This document shows positions 35,746-47,083 of a stretch of 64,000 nt of DNA, piece by piece. The stretch is from Peromyscus leucopus. Lineage: Eukaryota > Chordata > Mammalia > Rodentia > Cricetidae. The notes under the pieces were generated by a model. The model was not told the DNA's origin and searched no databases. It worked only from the letters and a program-made list of their open reading frames with translations. Each line of letters starts with the position of its first letter. The stretch's first letter is position 1. A program made the translations under genes and the position numbers. The DNA lies in NCBI RefSeq assembly GCF_004664715.2, contig NC_051065.1, positions 152,546,826 to 152,610,825 of the forward strand, in the 5' to 3' direction.

Positions 35746-35895
35746 ATGAAAGCACAAAGAGATTACGAGGAGAGAAAACCAGGTCTAAAGAAAGGAATAC
35801 AGGAACAAGAGAGGGTGGGAGGGAAGCAAACCAGTGTGTGTTCTCCATCATTTGTAGAATTTAGATTTGAACATACACATCTCTGTGTGCGTGCA

Positions 35896-35946
<51 letters not shown>

Positions 35947-36106
35947 CATGAAAGCAGAAGACTCTTTGGGGGCAGGTGGGAGACAAGCAAGGCAGGAAGG
36001 AAAGGAGGAGGGCAGCAACGCTAAATGGGAGCCAAATACAAATTACAGTCATGTAAGTATCACAGTGACACCCATTATTTTGTGCACTAAATAAAAGGAA
36101 AAACTT
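35745..36106 (+). mobile_element. LINE-1 3'UTR end with (TG)n
   Basis: CATTTGTAGAATTTAGATTTG, a 46-base TG run (35899-35944), ATGAAAGCAGAAGACTC, then CACCCATTATTTTGTGCACT and AAATAAAAGG. This is consistent with the 3' end of the L1 that starts at 34390. Confidence 0.5.
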
Positions 36107-36280
36107 GCCGGGCGGTGGTGGCGCACGCCTTTAATCCCAGCACTCGGGAGGCAGAGCCAGGCGGATCTCTGTGAGTTCGAGGCCAACCTGGGCTACCAAG
36201 TGAGTTCCAGGAAAGGCGCAAAGCTACACAGAGAAACCCTGTCTCGAAAAACCAAAAAAAAAAAAAAAAAAAAAAAAAAA
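36107..36280 (+). mobile_element. Young B1 SINE with perfect target-site duplication
   Basis: GCCGGGCGGTGGTGGCGCAC through GAGAAACCCTGTCTCGAAAA and a pure A tail of about 27 bases (36254-36280). AAAAGGAAAAACTT precedes it (36093-36106) and GGAAAAACTT follows (36281-36290). It is full length with intact pol III A and B boxes, and the least diverged SINE in the window. Confidence 0.95.
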
Positions 36281-36400
36281 GGAAAAACTTAAAAGGGCTG
36301 ATCCTCCGTATAATGCCTACCTAGCTCTGTAGGATCTGACACCCACTAGGCAGAGATGTTGAGAGTGGGGACTGCAGTACACGGTAAGAAGTTGGCACAT

Positions 36401-36610
36401 AGCCAGGCGGTAGTGGGGCAATCCCAGCACTCGGGAGGCAGAGGCAGGGAGATCTCTGTGAGTTTGAGGCCAGCCTGGGCTACAGAGCAAGATCCAGGAC
36501 AGGTACCAAAGCTATACAGAGAAACCCTGTCTCGAAAAACCAAAAAGGAGGAGGAGGAGGAGGAGGAGGAGGAGGAAAAGAAGAAGAGGAAGAGAAAGAG
36601 GAAGAAGAAG
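36401..36610 (+). mobile_element. B1 SINE with a purine microsatellite tail
   Basis: GCCAGGCGGTAGTGGGGCAA to GAAACCCTGTCTCGAAAAACC, then a GGA/GAA tract (36547-36609) where the A tail should be. GAAGTTGGCACAT (about 36389-36401) and GAAGCTGGCACAT (about 36606-36618) look like the target-site duplication, with one mismatch. Confidence 0.85.
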
Positions 36611-36618
36611 CTGGCACA

Positions 36619-37191
36619 TGAGAGCTTTAGGAAGCCTGGTGGACAGTCATGGCTGAAGGAAGGGGACCCATAAGGGATCGTGGGCCTTGGAGGTAGAGTT
36701 GAAGGGTGAATACCTGCCCCCCCCCCCCGCAGTGTTGACATACGGGTACTAACAAGCTCCTCTGCCTCCAGGAGCAGGACTGAGAAGGAAACAGAGGAGC
36801 TGCCTAGGGAGGGGCATCTATGGCACGCTCCTCCATCTCCTCCACTTCAGTGTGTCCCTTACCACTGAAAAACACAGGGAATCCAACACTGGCCCTGCCC
36901 TGCAGGACAATCAGCCCCACACCCACACAGCTGTGAGGCTCATCAGCCTTTGAGCTGGAGCCGAACCTGAAGTTCCTTCCAGAAGACAGAGAAGCAGCCC
37001 AGGGTCAGGCCAGGGAAGGCAGCAGTCTAGATGTGAGGGATTGGGACTCGGCTGCTGCTCAAGCAAGTTTCATCATAGCCAACATGTTTAGGTTATGGAA
37101 AGACTAACTGCCTGGTTTGACGATCATACATGTACTGGAACATCATAATTGCCCCCAAATATACAGTCCTGATGTGCTAATAAACCCTCAT
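36619..37191. other. Unclassified intergenic DNA
   Basis: GC-moderate. It contains a 12-base C run near 36717-36728. Nothing else recognised. Confidence 0.3.
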
Positions 37192-37210
37192 AAATAAATA
37201 AGACTGAATG

Positions 37211-37365
37211 CTGGATATAGAGGCATACAGCTTTAATCCCAGCACTTGGGAGGCAGAGGCAGGTGGATCTCAGAATTCAAGGCCAGCTTGGTCTACATAT
37301 TTCCAGGACAGTCAGCGCTACACGGGGAAACTCTGTCTTGAAAAACCAAAGAACAAACAATAGAA
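37211..37365 (+). mobile_element. B1 SINE with perfect 19-bp target-site duplication
   Basis: CTTTAATCCCAGCACTTGGG and GGAAACTCTGTCTTGAAAAACC mark the B1. AAATAAATAAGACTGAATG occurs at 37192-37210 and 37366-37384. Confidence 0.9.
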
Positions 37366-37384
37366 AAATAAATAAGACTGAATG

Positions 37385-37744
37385 TGCAAATCCTGAGTGG
37401 AGATCTGCTCTGACTCCGGGTCCTGTAGCAAGGCTGTCTGCACCAGCATTGGGCAGCCTGGCCCAGATGCCTCCCACAGCCCCTGGAAAGGCTTAGCAAG
37501 AAGGTTCATGGACCAGGGCACATGTCAGCTTCAACCAGAGCTCTCCAGAGAGGCTGAGGGGGTGGGGCAGGGATTGGATGGGTCCCCTACTCCCCCTAGC
37601 CTCCAAGCAGCAGGCATGTTCCCTCTGGCCCAACCCAGGAGGCAGGACCAGCTGCCCCCATTTCTCATCCCTATCGATTACTGTGGCAGAAGCCCTAGAA
37701 GCAGAATGTAAATCAGTGTCCCTGGGGTATTTAACCTAGGGAGG
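37385..37744. other. Unclassified intergenic DNA
   Basis: GC-rich unique-looking DNA. Frames of up to 104 codons without recognised domains. Confidence 0.3.
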
Positions 37745-38010
37745 GTTAGTTGGAGGTGGCATCCCTTATAAGTCCCACATCTGATGTTTTTATATTAATT
37801 CCTATAGTGGCCAGATTAATTTTTATTCTACTGACTGTTATCTCTTCTTCATTGACTAGGAGACATTTCTCAGAAGTGCATATCTCAATGAGTATCAGTC
37901 ATTTAATGGGGTGCTGCCCCTGGCTGCAAGGTTTTCATTAAAGAATGAACATTTCTTTGATCCAAAGACTCAGTCTTTGGAAATAACAATACACAGGCCA
38001 GCCCGAGTCA
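37745..38010. promoter_or_regulatory. Candidate conserved non-coding element, about 11.5 kb upstream of RET
   Basis: A sharply AT-rich, repeat-free block between GC-rich neighbours. It carries TATATTAATTCC, AGATTAATTTTTATTC, GGTTTTCATTAAAGAATG and ATTTCTTTGATCC (TCF/LEF- or SOX-like). The composition resembles developmental enhancers. This is inference only, since I cannot run a cross-species alignment. Confidence 0.3.
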
Positions 38011-38865
38011 CTGTCACAGCCATCACCACCTGTGGGGGAGGGTGGAAGCTGCGTAGAAATCCATAATCATGGGCACAGGGTGCCCTTCCCCCATCCACAT
38101 CTCCCTCCTGTTTTACCCAGGCCCAGAATCTGAGTCATCACAGAGGGCTCAAGGGACCAAGTGACCACAGCTTGGCAGAGGGACCCTGCTCACTCCCAGA
38201 GATAAACATGTGGTCACCAGCCTTCGCTTTGCCATAGGCACCCCCCTCACCTCCCCCTAGATCAGCTCCCCTTTCCTTGAAAACACAGTGAGGCTGTTGC
38301 TATAGCCCTTTGAAGGCAAAAGAGTGCACTAGCCAGACATTCCCAAAGTCCAGTACTGTACTTGGTCACGGATCGTAGGTAGGGTCAGGTTCAGCCCACG
38401 AAAATGATTTGCATCTTTGCTGGTGTGGCGTAAGCATTAGACCGGTAAGTGTCAAGGAGCCCAGGTCTGGCTCAAAGGTCCAGATGAATAAGTAAGGACT
38501 GGTAGAACCTCAGCACTATCTGCCAACACAGGTGCCTACAGAAGTCGAAGCAAGTAGAGCAGGGGACGCTAACTGAAGCCAGGGCTGTGGGCACAAGTCA
38601 TAGGGGCAGAAACTGAAACCAAAGGAGCTGCAGGCAGCAGAGGCCCAGCGCTGCAGGGAGAGCTGGCTGGCTGGCTTTACACGAGGGAACCCACTTCTCT
38701 CTCCTGCGGTCCCTGGCATTAGAGCATGGGGTCCCGAGTGTGGTCCTGAAACCAACAGCATCTGAAGTCAGAAAGCCTGTGACAAGGGCACCTCCTCTCC
38801 TGCCTGATGCTTGGGGACGAGCCCTCTACTAGCTTGAGAGGACAAGCAGTATGGAGCAAGAAAGG
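38011..38865. other. Unclassified intergenic DNA
   Basis: GC-moderate DNA with no recognised repeat. No supported exon. Confidence 0.3.
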
Positions 38866-39232
38866 TGTGCTGGCTTGAGTGAGAAATAGTCTCCATAGGT
38901 TGGAGCATTTGAGCCTTGGTTCCCAGTGGGTTGGTTCTGTTCAGGGATGTTATGGAGCCTTGCTGGAGGATGTACGTCACTGGGGAGGGGGGGCAGGCTT
39001 TCAGAGTTTATAGCCTTGCCCCACTTCCAATTTTTTTTCTCTTTCTACTTCCAGTATGCAGACGAAGATGTGGTCAGTCAGCTTCCGGCTCCTGCAGCCA
39101 TGCCTGCCACCTACTGCCATACCTTCTCCACCATAGTCCTCTCTCTCTCTCTCTGGAACTGTAAGCCAAAACAAATGCGTTCCGCTATAAGCTGCCTTAG
39201 TCATACAAATAATAACTGGACAAGGCCCGCAG
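38866..39232 (+). repeat. URR1-type repeat, diverged
   Basis: GTGTGCTGGCTTGAGTGAGA at the start, ATGGAGCCTTGCTGGAGGATG, GCCATGCCTGCCACCTACTG and GGAACTGTAAGCCAAAACAAA near the end. Same architecture as other copies, with an interruption by a short TC run. Confidence 0.55.
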
Positions 39233-39253
39233 AGAAAGACTGCCTGCTATTAT

Positions 39254-39562
39254 GATTTGGATTTTAAGTGGTCCCCGTAAGCTCATATGTTGAAAGTGTG
39301 GGCCCCTCACTGTGAGGGTCTGGTAGAAACTTTAGGAGGTAGGTCACTGGGGATGTGCCTTTGAAGGTGATATTGGGGCACCCACAGAGGTGAGCAGTCT
39401 CCTCTGTCACGTGCCTGCTGCTATGATGTCCTTCCACACTATAGGTCTCAAAGCAGCCAAGCCAACCACGGACTGAAGCTTCGGAAACTGTGAACCCAAG
39501 TACAACTTTTGTCCCTTCAGCTATTTGGGGTATTTGGCAATAGCAGAGGAAGCGCCTAACAC
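39254..39562 (+). repeat. MaLR/MER-type ancient repeat
   Basis: GATTTGGATTTTAAGTGGTC, CTCATATGTTGAAAGTGTGG, CTTTAGGAGGTAGGTCACTG, CGGAAACTGTGAACCCAAGT and TTTGGCAATAGCAGAGGAAG follow the order of an ancient mammalian repeat that reads ATTCATATGTTGAAATCCTAA ... GGAGGTGGGGCCTTTGG. I cannot fix the family name. Confidence 0.45.
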
Positions 39563-41904
39563 ACCCAAGCTTGCGCCTCATCGACCTCACCCGTAAAACA
39601 GAGATCCCGTGGCCGTCTGCAGGTGCTGCCTCCCCACCCAGTCAGAGGCTCCGTACACTTTGTATGTACTCACCTCCCAGGCTGCTACCTCTCCTACAGG
39701 ACCTGATTCCCAAAGATTTACCTCGCAGAATGAGCTCACTTGACTCATCCAAAGTCAGGCATGTGTAAGTAGACCCTGAGCCTTTAGGATTCGGAGCATG
39801 TTGATAAATAAATTAAAAAAAAAAAAGTGAACAAGTAAGCAGACCACATTCCTCCCCGAGGTTGTGTATCAGCTCCAGCAGACCAATCTCTTCTCTCAAT
39901 TCACACGCGATGCCTAAAGGTCCAGAATATCCATGCATCGTTTGGGGCGGGGGGCTGCTTCTTAACTTGTTGGAAACTGCTTCCAAGATTCCATTGGGGT
40001 GGAGGTGTTGCTGCGAATGCTGTCTGAGGAACCAGCGGCATCCATGGGTCTGAATTCTGCAAGGACGTCTATGATGAGGTGGGGTCAGCGAGGAAAGAGG
40101 CAGACCTGAGGATAGGAGAGACAGGTCTGGTTCAGTTCCAGCCCTTCGGCATCCACTGCCTCATTGACTGCCCCAGAAAACCAGATGGTGGGCCACACAT
40201 GATCTCACTGATGAACCATCTCTGGACATCCTCAGTGAGGAGGCGAAGACTGGGGCACAGTGAGGAATCCGAGGTAGCCCTGAAGGGCTAGGCTGGGGAT
40301 GCGGGTGGGGGACAGCAAAATATCCACAGAAATGGAAAACCTAAGACAGATTTTCTCAGTTCCAGCTGCTGGAGATGCTGAAAACATGGCTTCGGGTCTA
40401 ACAGAACACACTTGACCATGAGGCTCCTCACTACCTTTAACATGGGGCCCTCCTCCAGCTCTTAGGAAGGTGTCCCAGGAAATAGTAGAGAAACATTTGG
40501 CCTTCTCCCCTGTTTCCCACCAATGACCTACTAAGAGCCCCCCTCCCCCACCCCCACCATATCCCTGGGTTTCCTCTCCTCTTCCATTCCTGTCTGTATG
40601 CTCTCTGCCAGCGAGATCCTGGGGCCATGGTGCCCCACCTCCTCCTGGACTCCATGTATAGTCACTGTGCTGCAAAGACAAGCTTCTTAGGATCCTAGCC
40701 TGGAAAGTGGCTATAGCACAGGCACCTGGTGCATATTTCTTTGGTGCTTGATAAAAAAAACAAAAACAAAAACAAAAAAATTTGGATGCAACTCAACAAG
40801 AGCACCTACCCCCTCATACATGGCCCCTGTCAGAGAGGGGATTCAGAGGGCAGAGCAACTTGGGAAGGTATACTCAGCTCCACACATATCTCCCCTAAGC
40901 TGGGCAGAGGCAGCTCAGGACCTGACAGAGGCCAGGATGGGCAGGTAGAGGCCCATGTCTAAGCCACAAGAGCAACTTGCAGACATGATTGCATCTGACC
41001 TTCTCCTTGAGTTTCCGGTCTCTGGCGCAGGGCCCATGGTGAGCTCAGCTCTTTCATACTTCTGGGCTTCGTTATAGAGAATTTTGTAAGGCGTCCAATC
41101 TACAGAAAATTGCCAACTTCTGGAATCATCGGGAGTACCCACATCCTCTGTCCAGAGTCCTTTTCATCCCTGATGCACTTGTCCAGCCTCCTCTCTGGGG
41201 GTGCAGTAGACAGGGGAGGGGAGCCTCCTTGAGCCAGCAGGATACTTCCAGCCTTCTAACTCAGGTTTCCAGAGACCTCCCAGCCTAGCCCCGTTGGCTT
41301 GAAGCACTGAGGCCTCCAGAACCTTCCTGAACATTCCTCAGTTGAGCAATCACAGCCCAAGCCAAATCCCAAAGGAACCTGGAGAGGGTAGGCCCCACCC
41401 CTCTCTGAGGTGGCTCGGAAAGTTTAAAGGGCCAAGGGAAAAGCATTCCTGAGCTTTTTAGAGTCTCCACAAAACACTTCCTGATGTTTGCCTGACACTA
41501 AAAACCTATTAAAGTCGTAAACTTCTCCTGCAGAACGCTTCTCAAAACTGTATTTATCTAAAGGGCATCTGTGTTTGGTCTCTAACACAAATGCTCCAAA
41601 TGTCGGGCCCCAGGTGATTTATTTGGGGCGCTTTGCTCTCTCCCTGCTCAAGCCCTTTCAGCTTCAGACCCTGGTTGCTCGGCCCCTTTGCTCCTTCCGC
41701 AGATGTTTGTGGATGGCTTCAATCTACTCTGAGGGGCAGCCCAGAGGGAGAGGGTTACAGGGGAGCGTGTGAACTGCAGAGGGCGGGACAGGGGTTGCTG
41801 CTATGGAGGATGCTCCTAGAGCCCACCTGCCAGCATGGTCGCATTCCTCCATGCCCAGACCTTGGCTAGCCTCTCTACCTAGAATGCCAGACACACTCAG
41901 CTGT
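39563..41904. other. Unclassified, low-repeat DNA
   Basis: This is 2.3 kb. Minor features are a 12-base A run near 39816 and an AAAACAAAAACAAAAAC run near 40750. Several frames of up to 149 codons (40232-40681, minus) show no domain. No exon is supported. Confidence 0.35.
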
Positions 41905-42060
41905 GGAACCATTAGCCATGAGTCCTTACTAGGTCCCCAACTACGTGAGATGCTGGACATTGGCCATCAACAAGCGACAGTCCCCACCACAGGCAAATAT
42001 AGATCAGGGAGTGTGTACAGTAATTAACAATTGTGGCACATGAAACATTAAGAAGAGGTG
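41905..42060 (+). repeat. L2 LINE 3' fragment
   Basis: GAGTCCTTACTAGGTCCCCA, GAGATGCTGGACATTGGCC, ATCAACAAGCGACAGTCCCC and GTACAGTAATTAACAATTGTGG match the order of the L2 3' end. Strongly diverged. Confidence 0.5.
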
Positions 42061-42788
42061 CCCACGGTCATTCCAAGACTGCTGCCTGGGACTGTGGGTC
42101 AGCCCAGTACATTCAGATGAGGCTGCTGCTCATGGGGTCTCATGCAGTCTCCACAGGGCATCTGAGCAGGGGCTGAGTGCTGAACAATGAACAGTTGGAT
42201 GTAGAGGGGTCCAAGAATAGACAAATGGGGGGGTCAGTGCTGGGGAGCCCCAGAAAGTCTATCCATTGGGAAGATAGGGGGCTTTCCTCTGAGGGGAGAA
42301 GTGCTAAGATGCCCGCTTTGGTGAGCAGGCCCTTCGGCCTCAGGCTGTGGCAGCGTCCCCTGACAATCCTTCATTACAGCATCTTAATATGCACGAACTC
42401 ATCAGCCCCTTCGCAAAGAGGCCCTGGAGAGCAGGCCCTGCTGGGGCCGCTCTATGTTTACTGGCAGTGGGAGAGATTTCAGAAGGCCGGGGAGGCCGGG
42501 GACTCTGCCTGGAGGAGAATATAGGTCTCCACGGGTGGGTGGATGCCCAGAGCGTACTCCCACAATGCTATCCTTCTCTCTGGGGCCTTGGCATCTTCGA
42601 GCCTTCAGAAAGTGAATCCACAGAGCGAGAGCGGCTGGTGCAGTCTGTTGGAGCCTTCACAGCACCCCCAGCACCATCCTGCTTCTCTGCCACTCCACTG
42701 GCAGAGATTAGGCCAGAAGCTGATCTTCCCCTCCAAGAATCTTAGGGGAGAGGCTGAGAAGGTGTTTAAGGGGTTTTGTTTTGTTTTA
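42061..42788. other. Unclassified, low-repeat DNA about 7 kb upstream of RET
   Basis: No recognised repeat. The human locus has an enhancer called RET-7 at a comparable distance, but I see no motif cluster here that would let me place it. Confidence 0.3.
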
Positions 42789-42955
42789 GAGCCACACTGC
42801 CTGATAAATACACTAGCCACACGTGGCTATTTAACTTTATATTATTTTCAATTCTACGCAATTAAGGATTCAGTTCTCCTTCCTCGACGTTACATTCCAA
42901 ATGTTCAGAAAGCACAGAATGGAACATAACCAGCATGCCAGTGCCATGTTTCATT
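42789..42955 (-). repeat. MER5A-like DNA transposon remnant (hAT-Charlie)
   Basis: GAGCCACACTGCCTGATAAAT, CACTAGCCACACGTGGCTAT, AATTAAGGATTCAGTTCTCC and CCAAATGTTCAGAAAGCACA correspond to the MER5A consensus on the opposite strand. An ancient, non-autonomous element. Confidence 0.6.
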
Positions 42956-44335
42956 GGCCAATGTTCTTTCGGGCTATAAGTGCCCAGGCTGGCCACTTCT
43001 GGTGAGCAGGCAAGGGCAAGCAGCATCTGGTCTATGGGAGGAATCGGGGGCATGGCCAGAAGCCCAGAGCAGACCTCCCTGCAGAGGTGGAGCTGGTGCT
43101 GAGAGGAAAGCAGTGAATGGGAGCTCCCGAGGTGTGGCTGCGGCGGCGGCTGCGGCTGCCTTCCGAGCTGAGTGCAGAGGAGCCTAGGGGTTCCTCAAGA
43201 CAGCCGCTGGGCCTGTTTACACAGAGGGCTAAGAGTCACAGGGGGCATGAACAGCTTGGACTGTGCCCCCTTGCTCTGTGCCTCTGGCCAACTGCTGCCC
43301 CCAGCTCACGGCTGCTACCATGTGTGCAGCAAGCAGGCAGTGAGCATGTCCGTGTCTACAGGCCTGAGCTGACCGTGGACAGCATGCCCCACACCTAGAA
43401 CTGCAGCCCACAGAGATCCTGGGCGAGGGCAGCCTGCAGAGGCCATTACAGGGCATTAAGTCAACGGACTTCCTATTTGTCGGTGTGCCAAAAACACAGC
43501 AGGTGTTTTTGACTCTGAAGGCAGAAACTCTCTCAGAGGCCAGAAAGAATGCTGGAGACCCCGAGAGTGGAAGAAAAGGCTGCAGAGGGGAGGATTCGTG
43601 TGGTCTTGTCCTTTCCAGGCGATGTGGGAATTCCAAGCCATTGGTGTCACACCTCCTGGTGTCTACAGGGCAGCACCGTGAGCCCAGTTCCAGCCTCTTT
43701 ACCCAAGGCAGGCCTAACTGCCACCTTCTTGTGTCCCTTCTTAGGTTACCTGCCAATAAATACGTGTCTGCCAGCTCAGGGAATGTCCACGAGAAAGAGC
43801 ATAAAGGGACAATCTTTGTTTTTTTCACCATAGTGTCTCCATTTCTGGAAAATGGCACCTCAAATATTGTAAGCATCCAATAAATCAATGCATTTTTAAG
43901 GTGAAGTGGAATATACAGATCGGGTAAAATGTAGGTCCACACTGCCTGCAGGATGAACTGAGACCCCTGCCCCTGTCCACTCTGAGAGACCTAGCCAGTG
44001 TTTCCAGGTCTGAGCTATGCTCCTGGACTCGTGACCCCTGAAGACCTTGAAGGTCAGGTTGCTGTTTCTGCACTGAGCTTTCTTGACATCTCAAGATGCT
44101 CCCACACCATTGTCTCAGAGCATCCCATAATACCACTCGTCTTTATCCCCAGTTTACCACTGCAGGGCCCCTGATAGGATAAGGCAACAGTGAGGACATG
44201 GACAAGGCAACCGGGATGGAACAACCCTAGTGAACAGCCTCTTCTTCTGCCTCAGCCTCCTGCCACAGAGTGAGCATCTCGGGGTCCCCTAGATGTCTTT
44301 GCCCTCCTGCAAAAAACTACTAGCCCCCCCTCTTA
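42956..44335. other. Unclassified DNA with a 237-codon antisense open frame
   Basis: It includes a short CGG-rich stretch (43138-43161) and the longest open frame of the window (43229-43942, minus strand). That translation has no recognised domain, no signal peptide and no splice or promoter support. The region 43960-44130 resembles 46425-46600. Confidence 0.35.
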
Positions 44336-44370
44336 TTCCCCCCTCTCCCCTCCCCTCCCCCTCCCTCCCT

Positions 44371-44459
<89 letters not shown>
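44336..44459. repeat. (CCCT)n-(CT)n-(CA)n compound microsatellite
   Basis: C/T tract to 44423, then CA to 44459. Confidence 0.95.
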
Positions 44460-44464
<5 letters not shown>

Positions 44465-44499
44465 TATGGACCAAATCTAGGAACATCATCCATCCTACC

Positions 44500-45060
44500 T
44501 GAAGGTTTAGCTATTTTAGCCTGAAACTTGAGAAGTTGGAGATAGATTTTGTGATGAGAAGGGTAAGCTTAATTTTTCATTTCCTTCTAGCTAATAACGG
44601 ACTGAAAATAGGCCCTCTTTTGCTTCCAGAAGCCAAGGGAAAGGAAAATGCTTCCTGGTGACAGGATAATTTGTCAGAAGTTATGAGTGAGTTCAGCAGA
44701 GCTGTATAGGAAGTGTATATTGAACAATATGACACACTGGCTTCTAATTGCTTCTGCCTTTCTGATCAATAATACATGTTTTCAAAAAGCCTTCTGTTTG
44801 CATTTACACAATGGACAGTAACTACTGCAAAGGATCCATTAAGACCTATTTTAAAAAGTGCATTCTTAAAAAAGTTGTCTAAATCTGCATTACAAGGCAG
44901 ATTATGAAACTGCCTTGGGAGACGTTTTTCTAAAAGGCATTCAGGCCGTTTCTGCCGGACTTGCCAACTGTGCTCACTACCCTCTCCATGGCTTGCTTGT
45001 GAGCCAGAAAGCTTTCTCCGCAGCTCCAGATGATACATTGAGACGCAGTCAAGCCTGGGG
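44500..45060. promoter_or_regulatory. Candidate conserved upstream enhancer block, about 4.5-5 kb 5' of RET
   Basis: AT-rich and free of recognisable repeats, in contrast to its GC-rich flanks. It carries ACACAATGG (44806-44814, a good SOX-type match), ATATTGAACAATAT (44717-44730, two SOX half-sites facing each other) and CAAGGCAG/CTGCCTTG (44893-44900 and 44910-44917), a perfect 8-bp inverted repeat. The human gene has regulatory elements at similar distances upstream (for example RET-5.5). Assignment is positional inference. Confidence 0.4.
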
Positions 45061-46944
45061 CCTCCATAGCGGCCCGCTATGTCCTCCACCAGGACACAGA
45101 ATGAGCAAACGCCCCAGGAGTCCAGGTAGGTGCAGTCATGACGCCACCTACCATTCTTGAAACTCAGCTAGAGTCTGAAGTGGCAAGGAGTAGGCTCTGG
45201 GGTTCTGGGGGCTCTTTCCTTCCAACACACCTGTGGGTCGGAAGGCCCGGAGCCAATGACCAAGCATGAGGGGGGAGGACAGGAGTTAGCTCAGGCAGGC
45301 AAGGCTTGCACTGGACACAATGGGTTCTTACCCTGGCAGGTGGGGAACCTGGAGCAGAGGGAAGCAGGCAGTTTGGAGGAGGGACCACCAGGCTTCATAT
45401 GCTACCTTAGGAATAGCCTCTGATATCTGTGGCTTTTTACTTGTATAGCTGATGGGAACACTCATAATAACAAGGGTTACTCATCGGGACTCTGGTGGGC
45501 TCCGACTGAGGGCTCTCTCTCAGGCAACCTGGGGAGAAGGGACTGCTTCATGTGAGGCCCCAGACTTGAGACAGAGAAAAGCCTTAAAGATGGAGAAAAG
45601 CACCGCTGTCCACTGAACCCATCCATATACCATTGCTTAAGCTCAAAATAACACTGGTAGGCGGCTGTCTTGTCAGACCGGTGTTGAAGAACAACTCTGG
45701 AAGATGCTGAGCGATGCAGTCAACCTGATTCTTATACTGGGTGAAAAGAATGGGATGTAATTCCTCCAGGGAAATGGAGAGGGGCTGAGGGAAGATGGGA
45801 GAGGCCGAGGGGAAAGGAAGAAACTTGGAAGACCCAGCAGGATGAACATATGGAATGCTGGGGACAAGTCATGTGGAGGTAGACTCTATCCAGTCCCCAA
45901 GGGCCTCCACTAGGCCCTGTTGCTTGCCTCCATGAGGTAGGGGCTCAGGCCTCAAATGTCTAGTCCGGCTCCAAGAAGGTATAAGAGGAATGTCTTCTCA
46001 CAGACCGAAGTCCCATCTATGAGTGTCTTCGGTGGGCACCAAGGCAGACAGCCAGGCAGGACCTCCAGGGGCCAGGCAAAGTACACCCTCTGGCTACGCT
46101 ATGCCAGCCAAGGCAGCTATCCTGTGACTATGTTGATGATACAGCACATCTGATGAGGTGCACCTACCTGCCTCCACTGTGGTGCCCTCAGAGTAAGTAG
46201 CTGCTGGGCATGCCTTTCTTCCTGCAGCTCTCTGGAGGGCAGCCAACAGCAGGCAGGGAGGTAAACTATGGAGAAGCCATAGGCCCACCCCCACCCACCT
46301 CGACACCCTGCTGAGGTAGCAGAGCACCCTGGTAGGCAGGTGGAGAAAAGATGCCAAGTAGTCCCCCCAACAGGGTCACAGAATCAGAGCTGCCAACTCG
46401 TATGTCACACAGCCCGCAGGGGAAGTGTCCACATCCACTCTGAGGGACCTGGCCTTCCAGCCCGGGCTGTACTTGTGGATTTGGGACCCTGAGGGCCACA
46501 TTCCTGTCCCTGCCTTGAGCTTTCTTGATAGCTCTGGATCCTGCACCTCCCTACACCTATGCCTCCATATTCCTAAAGCACCCCATCCACTCTCCCATCC
46601 AAGAAGTAGCTCTTTCCGACTGGAGCGATCCCTGGGTCAGCTAGGATCTCTGTCCATGCTGAACCTGGCCTCCACCCTCTTGTGGTTGGGTTGTGTTTTA
46701 GAGACAGATTAAGGGGCTCCGAGTGGGCCTCACATACTCAGAAGCCATGTATGAACCGTACACTGCCAGTTTCTGCAAGGACACCAAGAGAGGGACCGTC
46801 CGTCAGTCAGCTCCCGCTGGGCGGATGACACAATGGACTCAGAGCGGCAGAGCTGCACAAGTGCCAAGATCCAAACTCAAATCAAGTCACTCCAAAGCAG
46901 CAGCCTGCACTACAACCTCTGAGGGAGACTTCACTTTAGAGTGT
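45061..46944. other. Unclassified, low-repeat DNA
   Basis: GC-moderate DNA with no recognised SINE or LINE. The stretch 46425-46600 is a diverged relative of 43960-44130. Frames of up to 95 codons, none recognisable. Confidence 0.35.
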
Positions 46945-47013
46945 GTGTGAGGGGTGGCTCAGAGGTAGAGCACTTGCCTAGCATACTTGAGGCCCTGGGT
47001 TCAATCCCCAGTG
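46945..47013 (+). mobile_element. ID SINE (tRNA-Ala/BC1-related)
   Basis: GGGGTGGCTCAGAGGTAGAG (A box), CACTTGCCTAGCATACTTGA, GGTTCAATCCC (B box, 46998-47008) and CCAGTGTC. A well-preserved ID element with intact internal pol III promoter boxes, followed after a T-rich spacer by a GGAA/GGGA tract (47026-47083). Confidence 0.9.
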
Positions 47014-47025
47014 TCTTTTTGTTTT

Positions 47026-47083
47026 GGAAGGAAGGAAGGAGGGAGGGAGGGAGGGAGGGAGGGAAAGAAGGAAAGAAAGAAAA
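47026..47083. repeat. (GGAA)n/(GGGA)n purine tract
   Basis: Tetranucleotide purine tract at the 3' side of the ID element. Confidence 0.9.

Noticed and set aside
43229..43942. 237-codon open frame on the minus strand, the longest in the window
   Set aside because: No recognisable domain, signal peptide, promoter or splice context, in moderately GC-rich unique DNA. A frame of this size is expected by chance in 64 kb.
46945..47013. tRNA gene (A and B boxes present)
   Set aside because: The sequence is an ID SINE derived from tRNA-Ala/BC1. It cannot fold into a complete tRNA and carries a SINE-type tail.
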